Origin: an uncultured Sutterella sp.
GTDB taxonomy: Bacteria; Pseudomonadota; Gammaproteobacteria; Burkholderiales; Burkholderiaceae_F
Assembly (NCBI GenBank): GCA_905212345.1
Contig: CAJMEC010000007.1
Coordinates: 1 to 59,806 of the forward strand
Reading direction: 5' to 3'
DNA: 59,806 nt
A program made the position numbers and the translations under genes. How positions within the stretch are numbered: the stretch's first letter is position 1; the number at the start of each line of letters is the position of its first letter. The notes beneath the pieces were generated by a model that did not search any database, had not been told where the DNA came from, and saw nothing but the letters and a program-made list of their open reading frames with translations. Below are positions 23,441-31,434 of the stretch, piece after piece.

Positions 23441-23449
23441 GAGTTTTTC

Positions 23450-24598
23450 ATGTCTGAAGAAAAGATTGAAACCTTAGATCAAATCGCCGAAATCAATGTT
23501 CCCGGTGAACCCGAAGGCAAAGAACTGGAAACGCCGGTGTCTGATCCGCAACCTAATCCGGCATCAGAAGATCAACCGAAACCACAAACGGATTCAGTGG
23601 ATGTTCCTACCGAAGCTGATAATGATGGCGAACAAAATCAGGAAAACATCAAGGATGAACTTTCTAAGCGTTTAGATGACGCTTTTGATTCTATTACGGA
23701 AGGGAATCAGCCCAATGAAACAAAGCCGCAACAGCCGAAAGATCAACAACAAGCGCCTGGCACTCAAGATCAACAGCAGCAAAACCAAGACGCAGCCAAG
23801 CAGCAGGAAAAGCCTAAAACCGAGGCTGAAGAAGAAGCCGAAATCTTGGCCATGGCGGGCAATGAACGCTCTCGCAAGCGCTTTGAGAAACTTTTGCAGG
23901 AACGCAAGGAGGCTCGTGAAGTAGCCCAATCGTTCGTTCATCAGATTCGTGGAGCCGGTTATGACGAAAACACCTTCGCTCAAGTGTTGGAGTTTGGCCG
24001 CCTTTTGAGCTCCAATGACAATAACGATAAGAAGATGGCCATGGCCATGCTTGATCAGGTTCGTGCGAATCTGGCAGCCGAACTTGGCCAAGAAGTCCCA
24101 GGCGTGGATTTGCTAAAGGATTACCCGGATCTTCAAAAAGAAGTTGAAGGAATGAATCTTGATCGCAAGCGTGCGCTTGAAATTGCGGCCGCTCGCCGTC
24201 AGCAACAAGAACAGGCAAAGTACAACAAGATTGAAGCCGAGCAACGCCAGTGGGGGCAACGCATTGACGCTGCCAGACAGCAAATGTCATCCGCATTGCT
24301 GCCGATGCAAAACGATCCGTTCTTTGTTCAAAAGATCAATGCTATCCACGCTTGGCTGCGTACCGGCGACAATATGGTGAACTTTGTCATGAATGTACCG
24401 CCTGAACAATGGACGGCAAAGATCCAACAAATGTACAACACGCTTCCTGCACAGTTTTATATGTCCTCCGGTGCGCAAGCGAAACCTCGCTCAAATCAAC
24501 CGCAACCTTTACGCTCAAGGCCTATGAATACGGGTAATCGGGACACATCGAAGATGAGTGTTGAGCAATATGCCATGGAAATAATGAAGGACATGTAA
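23450..24598 (+). CDS. Scaffolding-type protein
   Basis: A 382-residue, highly charged protein. Residues 1-130 are acidic and glutamine-rich (GTQDQQQQNQDAAKQQ), the middle is strongly helical, and the C-terminus is short and basic. Position between portal and capsid genes and the helical composition fit a scaffold protein that guides procapsid assembly. A strong AGGAG site precedes it. No protease domain is seen. Confidence 0.7.
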   Translation: MSEEKIETLDQIAEINVPGEPEGKELETPVSDPQPNPASEDQPKPQTDSVDVPTEADNDGEQNQENIKDELSKRLDDAFDSITEGNQPNETKPQQPKDQQQAPGTQDQQQQNQDAAKQQEKPKTEAEEEAEILAMAGNERSRKRFEKLLQERKEAREVAQSFVHQIRGAGYDENTFAQVLEFGRLLSSNDNNDKKMAMAMLDQVRANLAAELGQEVPGVDLLKDYPDLQKEVEGMNLDRKRALEIAAARRQQQEQAKYNKIEAEQRQWGQRIDAARQQMSSALLPMQNDPFFVQKINAIHAWLRTGDNMVNFVMNVPPEQWTAKIQQMYNTLPAQFYMSSGAQAKPRSNQPQPLRSRPMNTGNRDTSKMSVEQYAMEIMKDM

Positions 24599-24643
24599 CT
24601 TGAAGGAAAAATAAAAATAGACATAATGACTAATGACGGCTAA

Positions 24644-24834
24644 AGCTCTTTTTCCAGAGACTTGAATGGTGTAAGCGGGGGTTCACCTCCCCGCAGTCTT
24701 TTCCAAAAGAGCTGATAAACCTTACATCCGAAAACTTTAATTCGCAGTCACCGCTGGGGTCGCGTCCAGTAGAGCCAAGGCTTAAAACAATTTGTGCCGT
24801 AAGAAAGGATCGCATCTTTCAAGTGTTTTAAGTC
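24644..24834 (+). ncRNA. Structured RNA element in the leader of the capsid gene
   Basis: The 311-bp gap before the capsid gene holds several nested stems. Domain I: AGCTCTTTT/AAAAGAGCT (24644-24652 with 24705-24713), inside it AGACT/AGTCT (24658-24662 with 24695-24699) and GCGGGG/CCCCGC (24675-24680 with 24689-24694). A small stem CTGG/CCAG follows (24754-24769). Domain II: GGCTTAAAAC/GTTTTAAGTC (24779-24788 with 24825-24834, one G-U) enclosing GAAAG/CTTTC (24803-24820). A last hairpin (GGAAAAAGTT/AACTTTTCC) stands near the ribosome site. No coding frame explains it. Confidence 0.6.
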
Positions 24835-24909
24835 TGAATGAACGCAAAAGTGGCTTTCTTGCACGGGTGGAAAAAGTTTTGTTATTTAACTTTTCCATAG
24901 GTGACTGCA

Positions 24910-25998
24910 ATGCCCATCGCAACAGAAGACCTCAAATATCTTGCAAAGCTGACGCTCTCTAAACAGCTTTCTAAAACACCTGTCGATCAAATCAAACGTG
25001 ATCATCCGTTTTTGGCTGAACTTTTGAAGGACCGTAAAAACTTTCTAGGTGGTAAGTCCATTACTCAGACCGTGATGAAGGATTACGGAAGCAACTTCAC
25101 AAACGCCAAGGGTGAAAGTCCGATTGTTTTCAATAAACGCCAGCCGACTGACATGGCTGAATTCGATTGGACACGTGCGACCGATAGCCTTTACATTCCG
25201 CACGACAGTCTTAAAACCAACGGTATTACCGTTAAAGAAGGTCGCCGTGGGGATTACCGCATGACCCAAGATGAAAAGGTTCAGTTGTCTAGCCTTTTGG
25301 CTGACAGCACAAACGCCTTGAAGGAAGGCTTCCTTGAAAACTTGGACGTTCATCTTCATTTGAATGGAGCTCAAGCAGCCGACTGTATCGCCGGTTTGGA
25401 TGCTTTGGTATCCACGGATCCTACAAAGGGCACTGTCGGTGGCTTTGATCGTTCCACGCAAACCTTCTGGCGTAACAATTCCGCTATTGGTGTTAAGCCT
25501 GAAAACTTGCGCCGTGTGATGGAACAACAATGGCGTGCTTGTATCAAGCATGGCGGCCGTCCGACTTTCATCATGGCAGGTGGCAACTTCATTGACGCTT
25601 ACGCCGATGCGGTGAAATTGGTGCAAAACACTAACGCCGGTACGCCTGATCGTGTTGATTTGGGCTTGGCTTCTAAATCCGGAACCGATACCGGTTGCTT
25701 CTTCAAGGGTATCCCGATTGTTTACAACAGCACGTTCGACCGCTTGGACGAAATGTTTACTTCTGAAACGGTCAAATGGGTGGATCGTTGCTACATGTTG
25801 AACATGGAGCAACTCAAGTACTTCGATGACGGCTTTGATTTGGTTGAGCCTACTCGTCCGTACAACATTTTGGCCCTCTACCAAATGATGATTGTTCGTT
25901 ACTCCATGGTGCTCAAGCGTGCCAACGCTCATAGCGTTATTTCAATTGAGGCCGCCTCCGGATATTCTTTGGATTCCGAGGATCCTGAAGAACCTTAA
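24910..25998 (+). CDS. Major capsid protein
   Basis: A 362-residue protein in the normal capsid position after portal and scaffold. It has a helical N-terminal arm (EDLKYLAKLTLSKQLSKTP), then a mixed region with GYxxTxxEK-like features (DYRMTQDEKVQLSSLLADST) and a long C-terminal segment (YNILALYQMMIVRYSMVLKR). An HK97-type fold is assumed. The ATG at 24910 with AGGTGA 5 nt away is chosen over the GTG at 24901. A long structured leader precedes it. Confidence 0.8.
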   Translation: MPIATEDLKYLAKLTLSKQLSKTPVDQIKRDHPFLAELLKDRKNFLGGKSITQTVMKDYGSNFTNAKGESPIVFNKRQPTDMAEFDWTRATDSLYIPHDSLKTNGITVKEGRRGDYRMTQDEKVQLSSLLADSTNALKEGFLENLDVHLHLNGAQAADCIAGLDALVSTDPTKGTVGGFDRSTQTFWRNNSAIGVKPENLRRVMEQQWRACIKHGGRPTFIMAGGNFIDAYADAVKLVQNTNAGTPDRVDLGLASKSGTDTGCFFKGIPIVYNSTFDRLDEMFTSETVKWVDRCYMLNMEQLKYFDDGFDLVEPTRPYNILALYQMMIVRYSMVLKRANAHSVISIEAASGYSLDSEDPEEP

Positions 25999-26067
25999 TT
26001 ATTACCAAATTATCTGGGGACTGATCGTCCCCAGAAGCCTATTCAAGAACTCATAAGGAAAAACAAA

Positions 26068-26409
26068 ATGAAACTTGCCGTTTATGAATATCAACTCCGA
26101 CTCTCCGTTCGCTCTTCAGTGACTGGTTATGCCAATGCAGCCGAGCTTTATCTTAAAAAGATTATGTTTGGCGAGGATGCCGTGAAGGTTTCTTCTAAGG
26201 TTGATCACGTCATTGATGTCGATCCGTTAAGAGAAGCGCAACGCTTAAACCGTTTTATTGACTCAGAAGTCTTTACCAAGGTTTTTGGCCAGCTTTCGAC
26301 TGATTGGGTCAACTTCATTAAGAAGTTTGAATACAAACAAAACAAAACCTCAAAGAGTGCTTCTAAAGCGAAAAACGAGGAAGAAGTAGCTGTCGAGGAA
26401 GTTGCTTAA
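26068..26409 (+). CDS. Small virion-region protein of unknown function
   Basis: A 113-residue protein between capsid and fibre genes, with a charged tail rich in lysine and glutamate (KTSKSASKAKNEEEVAVEEV). A good ribosome site (AAGGAAA) precedes it. It may be a capsid accessory protein, but no family is recognised. Confidence 0.55.
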   Translation: MKLAVYEYQLRLSVRSSVTGYANAAELYLKKIMFGEDAVKVSSKVDHVIDVDPLREAQRLNRFIDSEVFTKVFGQLSTDWVNFIKKFEYKQNKTSKSASKAKNEEEVAVEEVA

Positions 26410-26433
26410 TAATTTTAGATTGGAACGGTCATC

Positions 26434-28347
26434 ATGTCTCAGCCTCAAGCGTACACACGACAGCATGATTTCGTTAATGATGACGATTTGAATAAATCTG
26501 TTCTTAACTTAGAGTTTGATAACGCGTCTCTTTCAATTAACGGACTACGGGATAATCTTGCTCTAATACAAAGGGATGATGGTTCCTTAGCCATCGGCAT
26601 TGTTCATGCTGAAAATCTAGCTGATGATGTTTTTGATCGTTTCCAAGAAGAAATGATTGAGGCGACTAAGGACGCCCAAGTCTATTCCGATAGTGCAGCC
26701 AAGTCAGCCCAATCAGCAAGAGAAGACGCTCAGCAAACAAATTCTGATAGAGCAATGGTCGAAGGTCTGTCAGATAAGGTTCAGAAAAATGCCAACGCCG
26801 TGGATGCGAACACCAAATTAGTCGTTGAAAAGGCTGATTTGATTTTGAATTTGAACCCTAGCTCAGAAGTTCTTCAAACGGTCTATGAGCACATTAATGA
26901 TATCCACGATCTAGCACCGATATCTGACTCGATAACGATTGACGCGGATATCGCTGATGAGATTGTCATTGTCGCCGGCATGAAGCCCAATGTTGAAAAA
27001 GTTGCAGGTATGCAAGAGGACATCGAGACTGTTGTCCCAAGCCTGCCTGATTTGGGGTTGATCGCCGACGATCTTGAGGGAACGTGCCACGAGGCAGTTG
27101 AGAGCTATGGACCCATTTCAGAGCCAATTGATAGTGGCTGCAACATAACCGGTGGCCACATTGCAACGGTGTCGATCAACATTTCTTCCGTCAATACCGT
27201 TGCCGAAAACATGTCTTCTATCCTCAATCTTGAGGATCAGATGGACAAGGCGCCAGGCTATATCGAAAGCTTGGAGCAGCTCGTGGCGCAAGGGGAAACG
27301 ATCGTCACCGAGTCTTCTGAGAACGCCACGCTTGCCAAAGATTGGGCAACGAAGACAGACGGCATGGTCAATGACGAAGACTATTCGTCCAAGTACTATG
27401 CCCAGCAAGCCGCTCAAAGACTTGAAGACATTGATGACGCGAAGACCGAAGCCCTAAGCGACATCAGCTCAGCGCATTCGACAGCGGTCTCGGCAGTGAA
27501 CACCGCCGGCACGACTCAAGTCAACAATGTCGCGGCTGAGGGCACAGAGCAAGTCGGGCTAGTTAACGGGGCGGGGACGACTCAAGTCAATGCCGTCAAT
27601 ACCGCCGGTCAAACGCAGACTCAAGCCGTGGCAGCGGAAGGAACGAAACAAATAGGCTTGGTTGAAGCGGCCGGGGATTCCGCCGTTGCGGAGGTCAATG
27701 CCGCCGGCACCACACAGGTGAACGCGGTTAACCAAGCCGGGGCAACGCAAACTGCCAACGCTCAAGCGCAAGCTGGCGCAGCCGCTCAAAGCGCGGCTGA
27801 GGCGCTTCAAAGCAAGAACGAAGCCGTTGCCGCTCAATCCGGAGCGGAGACAGCCAACACGAACGCGCAAGCGGCTAAGACGGACGCTCAATCGGCCGCC
27901 ACCACAGCGACGAACAAAGCGACTGAAGCCAGTGGCTATGCGACAACTGCGGGCAATGCCAAGACCGCGGCTGAGCAAGCGCGTGATGACGCGATTGCCG
28001 CCAAAGACGAGGCTCAGCAGATCGCCACAGATATCGGCGATCCATTGGGCAAAGAAGAGGCTGCCGGCACCTACCTCACCAAGAACGATGCCTCAACGAC
28101 TTACGCCACAAAGAGCGAGGTCACCACGGGGCTGAATGGGAAGGCAAACGCTTCTCATACCCACACGATTGAGAGTGTCAGCGGTTTGCAAGACGCATTG
28201 GAAGGCAAGCAACCGTCAGGCAACTATGCCGCCGCGTCGCACACGCACACCAGTGCTGAAATCTCAGGGCTGGGGACTTTGGCAACAAAATCTACCGTCG
28301 GCTACGACGAAATGGCCGATGTCGTTTCTTATGGGAGCATCGCATAA
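26434..28347 (+). CDS. Long tail fibre protein
   Basis: A 637-residue fibre. Residues 1-70 form a virion-anchor module (YTRQHDFVND, LEFDNASLSINGLRDNLALI) that is also present in the protein at 32309. The middle contains a run of related units such as AGTTQVNAVNTAGQTQ and alanine-rich coiled coil. Near the end are SHTHTIESV and ASHTHTSAE, HxH motifs like those that bind metal in trimeric fibres. It likely carries the host-recognition tip together with the next proteins. Confidence 0.85.
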   Translation: MSQPQAYTRQHDFVNDDDLNKSVLNLEFDNASLSINGLRDNLALIQRDDGSLAIGIVHAENLADDVFDRFQEEMIEATKDAQVYSDSAAKSAQSAREDAQQTNSDRAMVEGLSDKVQKNANAVDANTKLVVEKADLILNLNPSSEVLQTVYEHINDIHDLAPISDSITIDADIADEIVIVAGMKPNVEKVAGMQEDIETVVPSLPDLGLIADDLEGTCHEAVESYGPISEPIDSGCNITGGHIATVSINISSVNTVAENMSSILNLEDQMDKAPGYIESLEQLVAQGETIVTESSENATLAKDWATKTDGMVNDEDYSSKYYAQQAAQRLEDIDDAKTEALSDISSAHSTAVSAVNTAGTTQVNNVAAEGTEQVGLVNGAGTTQVNAVNTAGQTQTQAVAAEGTKQIGLVEAAGDSAVAEVNAAGTTQVNAVNQAGATQTANAQAQAGAAAQSAAEALQSKNEAVAAQSGAETANTNAQAAKTDAQSAATTATNKATEASGYATTAGNAKTAAEQARDDAIAAKDEAQQIATDIGDPLGKEEAAGTYLTKNDASTTYATKSEVTTGLNGKANASHTHTIESVSGLQDALEGKQPSGNYAAASHTHTSAEISGLGTLATKSTVGYDEMADVVSYGSIA

Positions 28348-28349
28348 AA

Positions 28350-28901
28350 ATGAAAATAAGAGGACAGGCATACGGCACGGAAGCGCAGATCGCTTCATAT
28401 TCCGGTTCTACGCAAGCGCCAGGTCAACTGGTTTGGAGCACCGATGGGCATCGCATGTACGTCATGGATGGCGCGACACAGGGCGGCTACAAGATCGCCA
28501 TGGTGGCCGACCTTGCCGATTATGTGCCGAACACAACGTTCAACTCGTTTCAATCAACGGTGAACACAACGCTCGGGCAGAAGGTCAACATGAGCGGATC
28601 GCGGGGAAGTCTCGCTGGGTATGAAACGCTCACAAGTTCAGGCGCGGCCGTCACTATCTCTCAAGATTCTCCGGACGACACGGCGGTCACGGGGGCTGTC
28701 GCAATCACCGTGAGCAACGGTTCGGCGGGCACCACCTGGACCAAGAGCGTGGGCATCACGAACGCCGGAGCAACCATCTCCCTTGGCGGCTCTTGGCACT
28801 GGTCCGGCGGCGAAGCGCCAACGGTGAAAGCCAACTCCGTTTTAGTGTTGAAGTGGTACGGCACCTTCGGCTTCGCCGCTTTGCAGAATTCTCAAGCCTA
28901 A
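28350..28901 (+). CDS. Fibre tip or fibre-associated protein
   Basis: A 183-residue, glycine- and threonine-rich beta protein (GSTQAPGQLVWSTDGHRMYV, SGSRGSLAGYETLTSSGA). It begins 3 bp after the fibre gene, so the two are translated together. Composition and position suggest a distal fibre piece or receptor-binding subunit. Confidence 0.65.
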   Translation: MKIRGQAYGTEAQIASYSGSTQAPGQLVWSTDGHRMYVMDGATQGGYKIAMVADLADYVPNTTFNSFQSTVNTTLGQKVNMSGSRGSLAGYETLTSSGAAVTISQDSPDDTAVTGAVAITVSNGSAGTTWTKSVGITNAGATISLGGSWHWSGGEAPTVKANSVLVLKWYGTFGFAALQNSQA

Positions 28902-28913
28902 AGGATTGACGCG

Positions 28914-29468
28914 ATGATTAAGAAGACTTACCTCTATCAAGGACAGGAATATCCAAGCGAATACCTCGTTCGCAAAGCGATTTTGAATGTTGAGAAAAAA
29001 GCGTTTGGTGAAGAGCCTGACGAAGGGAAAACTCAATTTTGGCAAGCCTTGGGTGTGACCTACACGGAAACCGAAGTGGAGGTTCCCTTGGGGACCCTCA
29101 AAGAACAAAAGCTCACTGATCTGGAATACGAATTCTTGCAGTGGTACGAGAAAGACGCCGTGGTGACTTCGTCTTTAGGTTTTGTCGCAGATTCTGATGT
29201 TAGAGCGGTGACCGACGTGTCCGGTCTGATCACTGTGTCCGAATCCACGCCCGTAGAATCACGCACGAGCGTGTCGTTCATGGATCATGACAATGAACCT
29301 CACATGTTGACGTTGGAGCAATTAAAGACTTTACAGTTGGAAATTATCCAAAACGGGCAAGATGCTTACCAGCAGAAGTGGGCTTTTCGTACCGCTATTG
29401 AAAGTGCTGAAAACCAAAAAGCGCTGGACACCATTGAGATCAAGTTCACGGGGTTGGACTTTAGCTAA
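28914..29468 (+). CDS. DUF4376-like fibre assembly protein
   Basis: A 184-residue protein whose C-terminal half (SFMDHDNEPHMLTLEQLKTL, then QKWAFRTAIESAENQKALDT) has the pattern of DUF4376, commonly found next to tail fibres in chaperone or assembly positions. A clear AAAGGA site lies before its start. Confidence 0.65.
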   Translation: MIKKTYLYQGQEYPSEYLVRKAILNVEKKAFGEEPDEGKTQFWQALGVTYTETEVEVPLGTLKEQKLTDLEYEFLQWYEKDAVVTSSLGFVADSDVRAVTDVSGLITVSESTPVESRTSVSFMDHDNEPHMLTLEQLKTLQLEIIQNGQDAYQQKWAFRTAIESAENQKALDTIEIKFTGLDFS

Positions 29469-29479
29469 GAGGCTGAATA

Positions 29480-29734
29480 ATGACACACCCGGATTACTTT
29501 CAAGTGCTGGTCGCCATTGACCAACTATTGAACACAATTCTAGGTGGTTACGCTGACGAAACGCTATCGGCCAGAGCGTGGAGACATAAACTCGATGGTT
29601 CTCGCTCCTGGCCTGCATGGGTTATCAACAAGCTTTTCTTTTGGCAAGACAACCATTGCAAGGAAGCCTATGAGAGCGAGGTCAATCGTAGTCAGCTACC
29701 ACCGAGTTTAAGAGAGGTGAAAAATGTTCAATAA
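29480..29734 (+). CDS. Small phage protein (WPAWVINKLFFW motif)
   Basis: An 84-residue protein with the pattern RSWPAWVINKLFFWQDNHCK followed by AYESEVNRSQLPPSLR. Related small proteins occur near fibre and lysis genes of many phages, but their function is not known to me. It overlaps the next gene by 11 bp. Confidence 0.6.
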   Translation: MTHPDYFQVLVAIDQLLNTILGGYADETLSARAWRHKLDGSRSWPAWVINKLFFWQDNHCKEAYESEVNRSQLPPSLREVKNVQ

Positions 29735-30026
29735 AGATTTGTTGCTGTCGGGAAATAAAATTTTCCCGCATACACATTTATTGACCGTAGATGGTTTTCT
29801 TGAAAATGCAAGAGGTTTGTATCTAGCACGATCAGATACAAAGCTCAGTTTAGGTTTGCCCTCCTACGGGTCAGAGCAATCTGGTCAAGTAACTTGGGAT
29901 CAAAAATTGTTGTTAACCTCTGAAGATATTGGAAAAACTATTCCAATTTGGTTAAGTAATACCCCCCCCGTGGCTCTAAACCGTTGTATTTCAATCAACT
30001 CTTCAACTTATCGGAGTGTTGCTTAG
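29724..30026 (+). CDS. MFNKxLLL-family virion-region protein 1
   Basis: A 100-residue protein beginning MFNKDLLLSGN. Two following genes begin in nearly the same way (MFNKNLLLTNK; MLNHSLLLLND). The rest is beta-rich, including TWDQKLLLTSEDIGKTIPIW, which resembles a segment in the third copy. A good ribosome site (GAGAGGTGAAAA) precedes it. Function is unknown; it may be a decoration or receptor-binding piece. Confidence 0.6.
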   Translation: MFNKDLLLSGNKIFPHTHLLTVDGFLENARGLYLARSDTKLSLGLPSYGSEQSGQVTWDQKLLLTSEDIGKTIPIWLSNTPPVALNRCISINSSTYRSVA

Positions 30027-30332
30027 ATGTTTAACAAAAATCTTCTGCTCACCAACAAGAGTACGACAACCAATGTCACTATTATCAACTATTGTGATCA
30101 AGGTGGAGCAATTGTGTTCGACAAATCCTCAGAACAAGTTTTGCAAGGAGAGACAAAAACTATCAAGCTTCCGATTGGAGAGATGATCACAGCGTCGTAT
30201 CGAGACTCTGTTGTTTCGGGAGAATTATTTATCTTGGTTCACTCCGACAATATTTTCTCGAATTCCACAGGAATCTTTCGAATCGATTATCCAATGGAGG
30301 GGTCGTATCTGCACTTCGGCGATTTGTACTAA
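30027..30332 (+). CDS. MFNKxLLL-family virion-region protein 2
   Basis: A 101-residue protein beginning MFNKNLLLTNKSTTTNV. Its ATG follows the previous stop codon directly, so translation is coupled. Beta-rich sequence (QGETKTIKLPIGEMITASYR, VVSGELFILVHSDN). Apart from the N-terminal motif it differs from its neighbours. Confidence 0.6.
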   Translation: MFNKNLLLTNKSTTTNVTIINYCDQGGAIVFDKSSEQVLQGETKTIKLPIGEMITASYRDSVVSGELFILVHSDNIFSNSTGIFRIDYPMEGSYLHFGDLY

Positions 30333-30338
30333 GCAATT

Positions 30339-30363
30339 GCACCTCTCGCACGATGGGAGGTGC
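30339..30363 (+). promoter_or_regulatory. Hairpin covering the ribosome site of MFNK copy 3
   Basis: GCACCTC (30339-30345) pairs perfectly with GAGGTGC (30357-30363) across an 11-nt loop. The right arm contains most of the ribosome site GGGAGG for the ATG at 30366. Formation of the stem would block translation. No U-run follows, so it is not a terminator. Confidence 0.6.
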
Positions 30364-30365
30364 TT

Positions 30366-30894
30366 ATGCTTAATCACAGTCTGTTGCTATTAAATGACAA
30401 AACTAAAAAATATCCAGAAGACGTTGGTTGTTTTGATGTGATTCCTGGACACTGGAGAACCACAGGGGTTATATACCAAAAAGATAATTCGTATTTAGGT
30501 GACCCAGTATATAACAGTAGAATGGTGTCTACAAGACCTATTATCATAACTTCTACCCAAGGATATAAGATACAAATTAGTGGAAATTGGAAGCTCAGCA
30601 GGCTATGGAAATCTTGAGGTAGCCAAATACACATTATTAGAAGGTGAGATAGGAAAAAAATTTTCAGTGTATAACGCTGTAAGAAGCTTAGCGACAAATG
30701 AAGTAACGGGTGATAATCCTATATTTTCATCTGCAACTATGATTTATTCCCTAAAGGCCTCTGGGTCATTTACTTTTAGCACTCTTCGTAACTTTACCGT
30801 TAACTGGAGTGATGACGCTGAGAAACTGTCTCAAAAAGTTTATAGAGTGTGCCTCAGTCCTTCTAAAGATCGTCCCAAAGAATTTTATGAATAA
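30366..30894 (+). pseudogene. MFNKxLLL-family protein 3, broken by an apparent frameshift
   Basis: The first frame (30366-30617) begins MLNHSLLLLND and stops after GNWKLSRLWKS. A second frame shifted by +1, open from 30550 to 30894, continues with VEIGSSAGYGNLEVAKYTLL and EGEIGKKFSVYN, which resembles TSEDIGKTIPIW in copy 1. Joined between 30550 and 30617 they make one protein of about 175 residues. A one-base insertion or a sequencing error is the simplest reading. A programmed shift is less likely, as no slippery heptamer is seen. The second part could also start at GTG 30580 as a separate gene. Confidence 0.55.
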
Positions 30895-30903
30895 AGTCCA
30901 TAA

Positions 30904-30951
30904 TTAAAAAATAAGTTATCCTCAGCCTTATCCAAAGATTCTGGGGATAAC
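30904..30951 (-). terminator. Strong leftward terminator inside the late region
   Basis: On the minus strand GTTATCCCCAG pairs with CTGAGGATAAC over 11 bp with one G-U, followed by TTATTTTTTAATT. The U-run exists only on the minus-strand side, so the terminator serves the leftward peptide gene at 31029-31154 rather than the late operon. Confidence 0.75.
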
Positions 30952-31028
30952 TGTGAATCATGAACGATTAAACGAACGGCGCAAAACGTACAAGGGCTAC
31001 TCCCTTTTCAGAAAGTAGCCCCAACCCG

Positions 31029-31154
31029 TTAAGGTTTCGTGCGGATCATCACCCAAATGATGAAGCTCGCGAGCATCAGGCTAAGCCTGAGACCGCCCAT
31101 GACACCGACATCAAAGTGTGCGATAATGAGGCACGAGGTTTGGAGAGTGAACAT
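31029..31154 (-). CDS. 41-residue membrane peptide on the opposite strand to the late genes
   Basis: The frame begins MFTLQTSCLIIAHFDVG and ends in a hydrophobic helix with a basic tail (LMLASFIIWVMIRTKP). GAGG lies 6 nt before the ATG at 31154. A second in-frame ATG (GVMGGLRLSL) could give a 23-residue form. A hairpin (30994-31021) and a strong terminator follow it. Size, hydrophobic helix, basic end and long structured leader recall type I toxins, but no known family is recognised. Confidence 0.55.
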   Translation of the reverse strand: MFTLQTSCLIIAHFDVGVMGGLRLSLMLASFIIWVMIRTKP

Positions 31155-31329
31155 CATCAACCTCGCATATCAATGACTAGGGCTCGGTGCGTTAACGCCG
31201 GGCCTTTGTCGTTTCTGCAGGGGCCCAATTGGGCTTTCGCCCAAATCCTTTTTAGACGCGTCAACATGAAAGATTGGGCGCAAAATCTTTGGGCCGAGGC
31301 GAGATGTTGTCTCTTCCTAACAACGTGCG
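31155..31329 (-). ncRNA. Structured leader of the leftward 41-residue peptide gene
   Basis: About 175 nt between the predicted start and the coding part contain several hairpins on the minus strand: GTTGT/ACAAC (31306-31324), AAAGATT/AATCTTT (31269-31275 with 31284-31290), TTGGGC-GAAA-GCCCAA with a GNRA tetraloop (31229-31244), and GGGCC/GGCCC farther on. No other likely gene occupies it; a 72-residue frame there looks random. On the plus strand the GNRA stem is followed by AAATCCTTTTT and might act as a weak late terminator. Confidence 0.5.
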
Positions 31330-31335
31330 GTCCAA

Positions 31336-31344
31336 ATTCTATCA
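31336..31344 (-). promoter_or_regulatory. Extended -10 promoter for the leftward peptide unit
   Basis: On the minus strand the 9-mer TGATAGAAT is an extended -10 box (TGn plus TAGAAT, five of six consensus bases). No good -35 box stands at 17 bp, which is acceptable for extended -10 promoters. Start would be near 31329. Confidence 0.4.
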
Positions 31345-31397
31345 CACCGTCGTTTGACAGAATTCCACTGCGCAAGCGAAATTAAACCCATCATAAG

Positions 31398-31434
31398 ATC
31401 ATCCCAGGAATTCCAATGGATGTACTGGGATGAT
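31398..31434 (+). promoter_or_regulatory. Hairpin enclosing the holin start codon
   Basis: ATCATCCCAG (31398-31407) pairs perfectly with CTGGGATGAT (31425-31434) across a 17-nt loop. The right arm contains the holin ATG (31430-31432). The loop carries the start of a five-codon frame. The stem would hide the holin start until ribosomes translating the leader frame open it. Confidence 0.65.
31416..31433 (+). CDS. Five-residue leader peptide (MDVLG) coupled to holin
   Basis: ATG GAT GTA CTG GGA TGA, with AGGA 6 nt upstream. Its stop overlaps the holin start as ATGA. Translating it would melt the hairpin at 31398-31434 and bring a ribosome to the holin start. Dual control of holin starts is known in phages; this arrangement is inferred from sequence only. 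Confidence 0.5.
   Translation: MDVLG

Noticed and set aside
24675..24694. tRNA-like T arm (GGGGGTTCACCTCCCC) before the capsid gene
   Set aside because: No cloverleaf forms around it; the stem belongs to a larger nested hairpin and the T-loop consensus is broken.
26434..28901. Possible diversity-generating retroelement acting on the fibre genes
   Set aside because: No reverse transcriptase gene and no template/variable repeat pair were found in the window.
31228..31253. Late-operon terminator on the plus strand (TTGGGC-TTTC-GCCCAA then TTTTT)
   Set aside because: The T-run starts 6 nt after the stem, too far for a strong intrinsic terminator, and the holin gene lies downstream in the same direction. 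It was kept only as a remark in the leader entry.
31157..31375. 72-residue minus-strand frame upstream of the 41-residue peptide
   Set aside because: It spans several perfect hairpins, lacks a ribosome site and reads like random sequence; the region fits a structured leader better.
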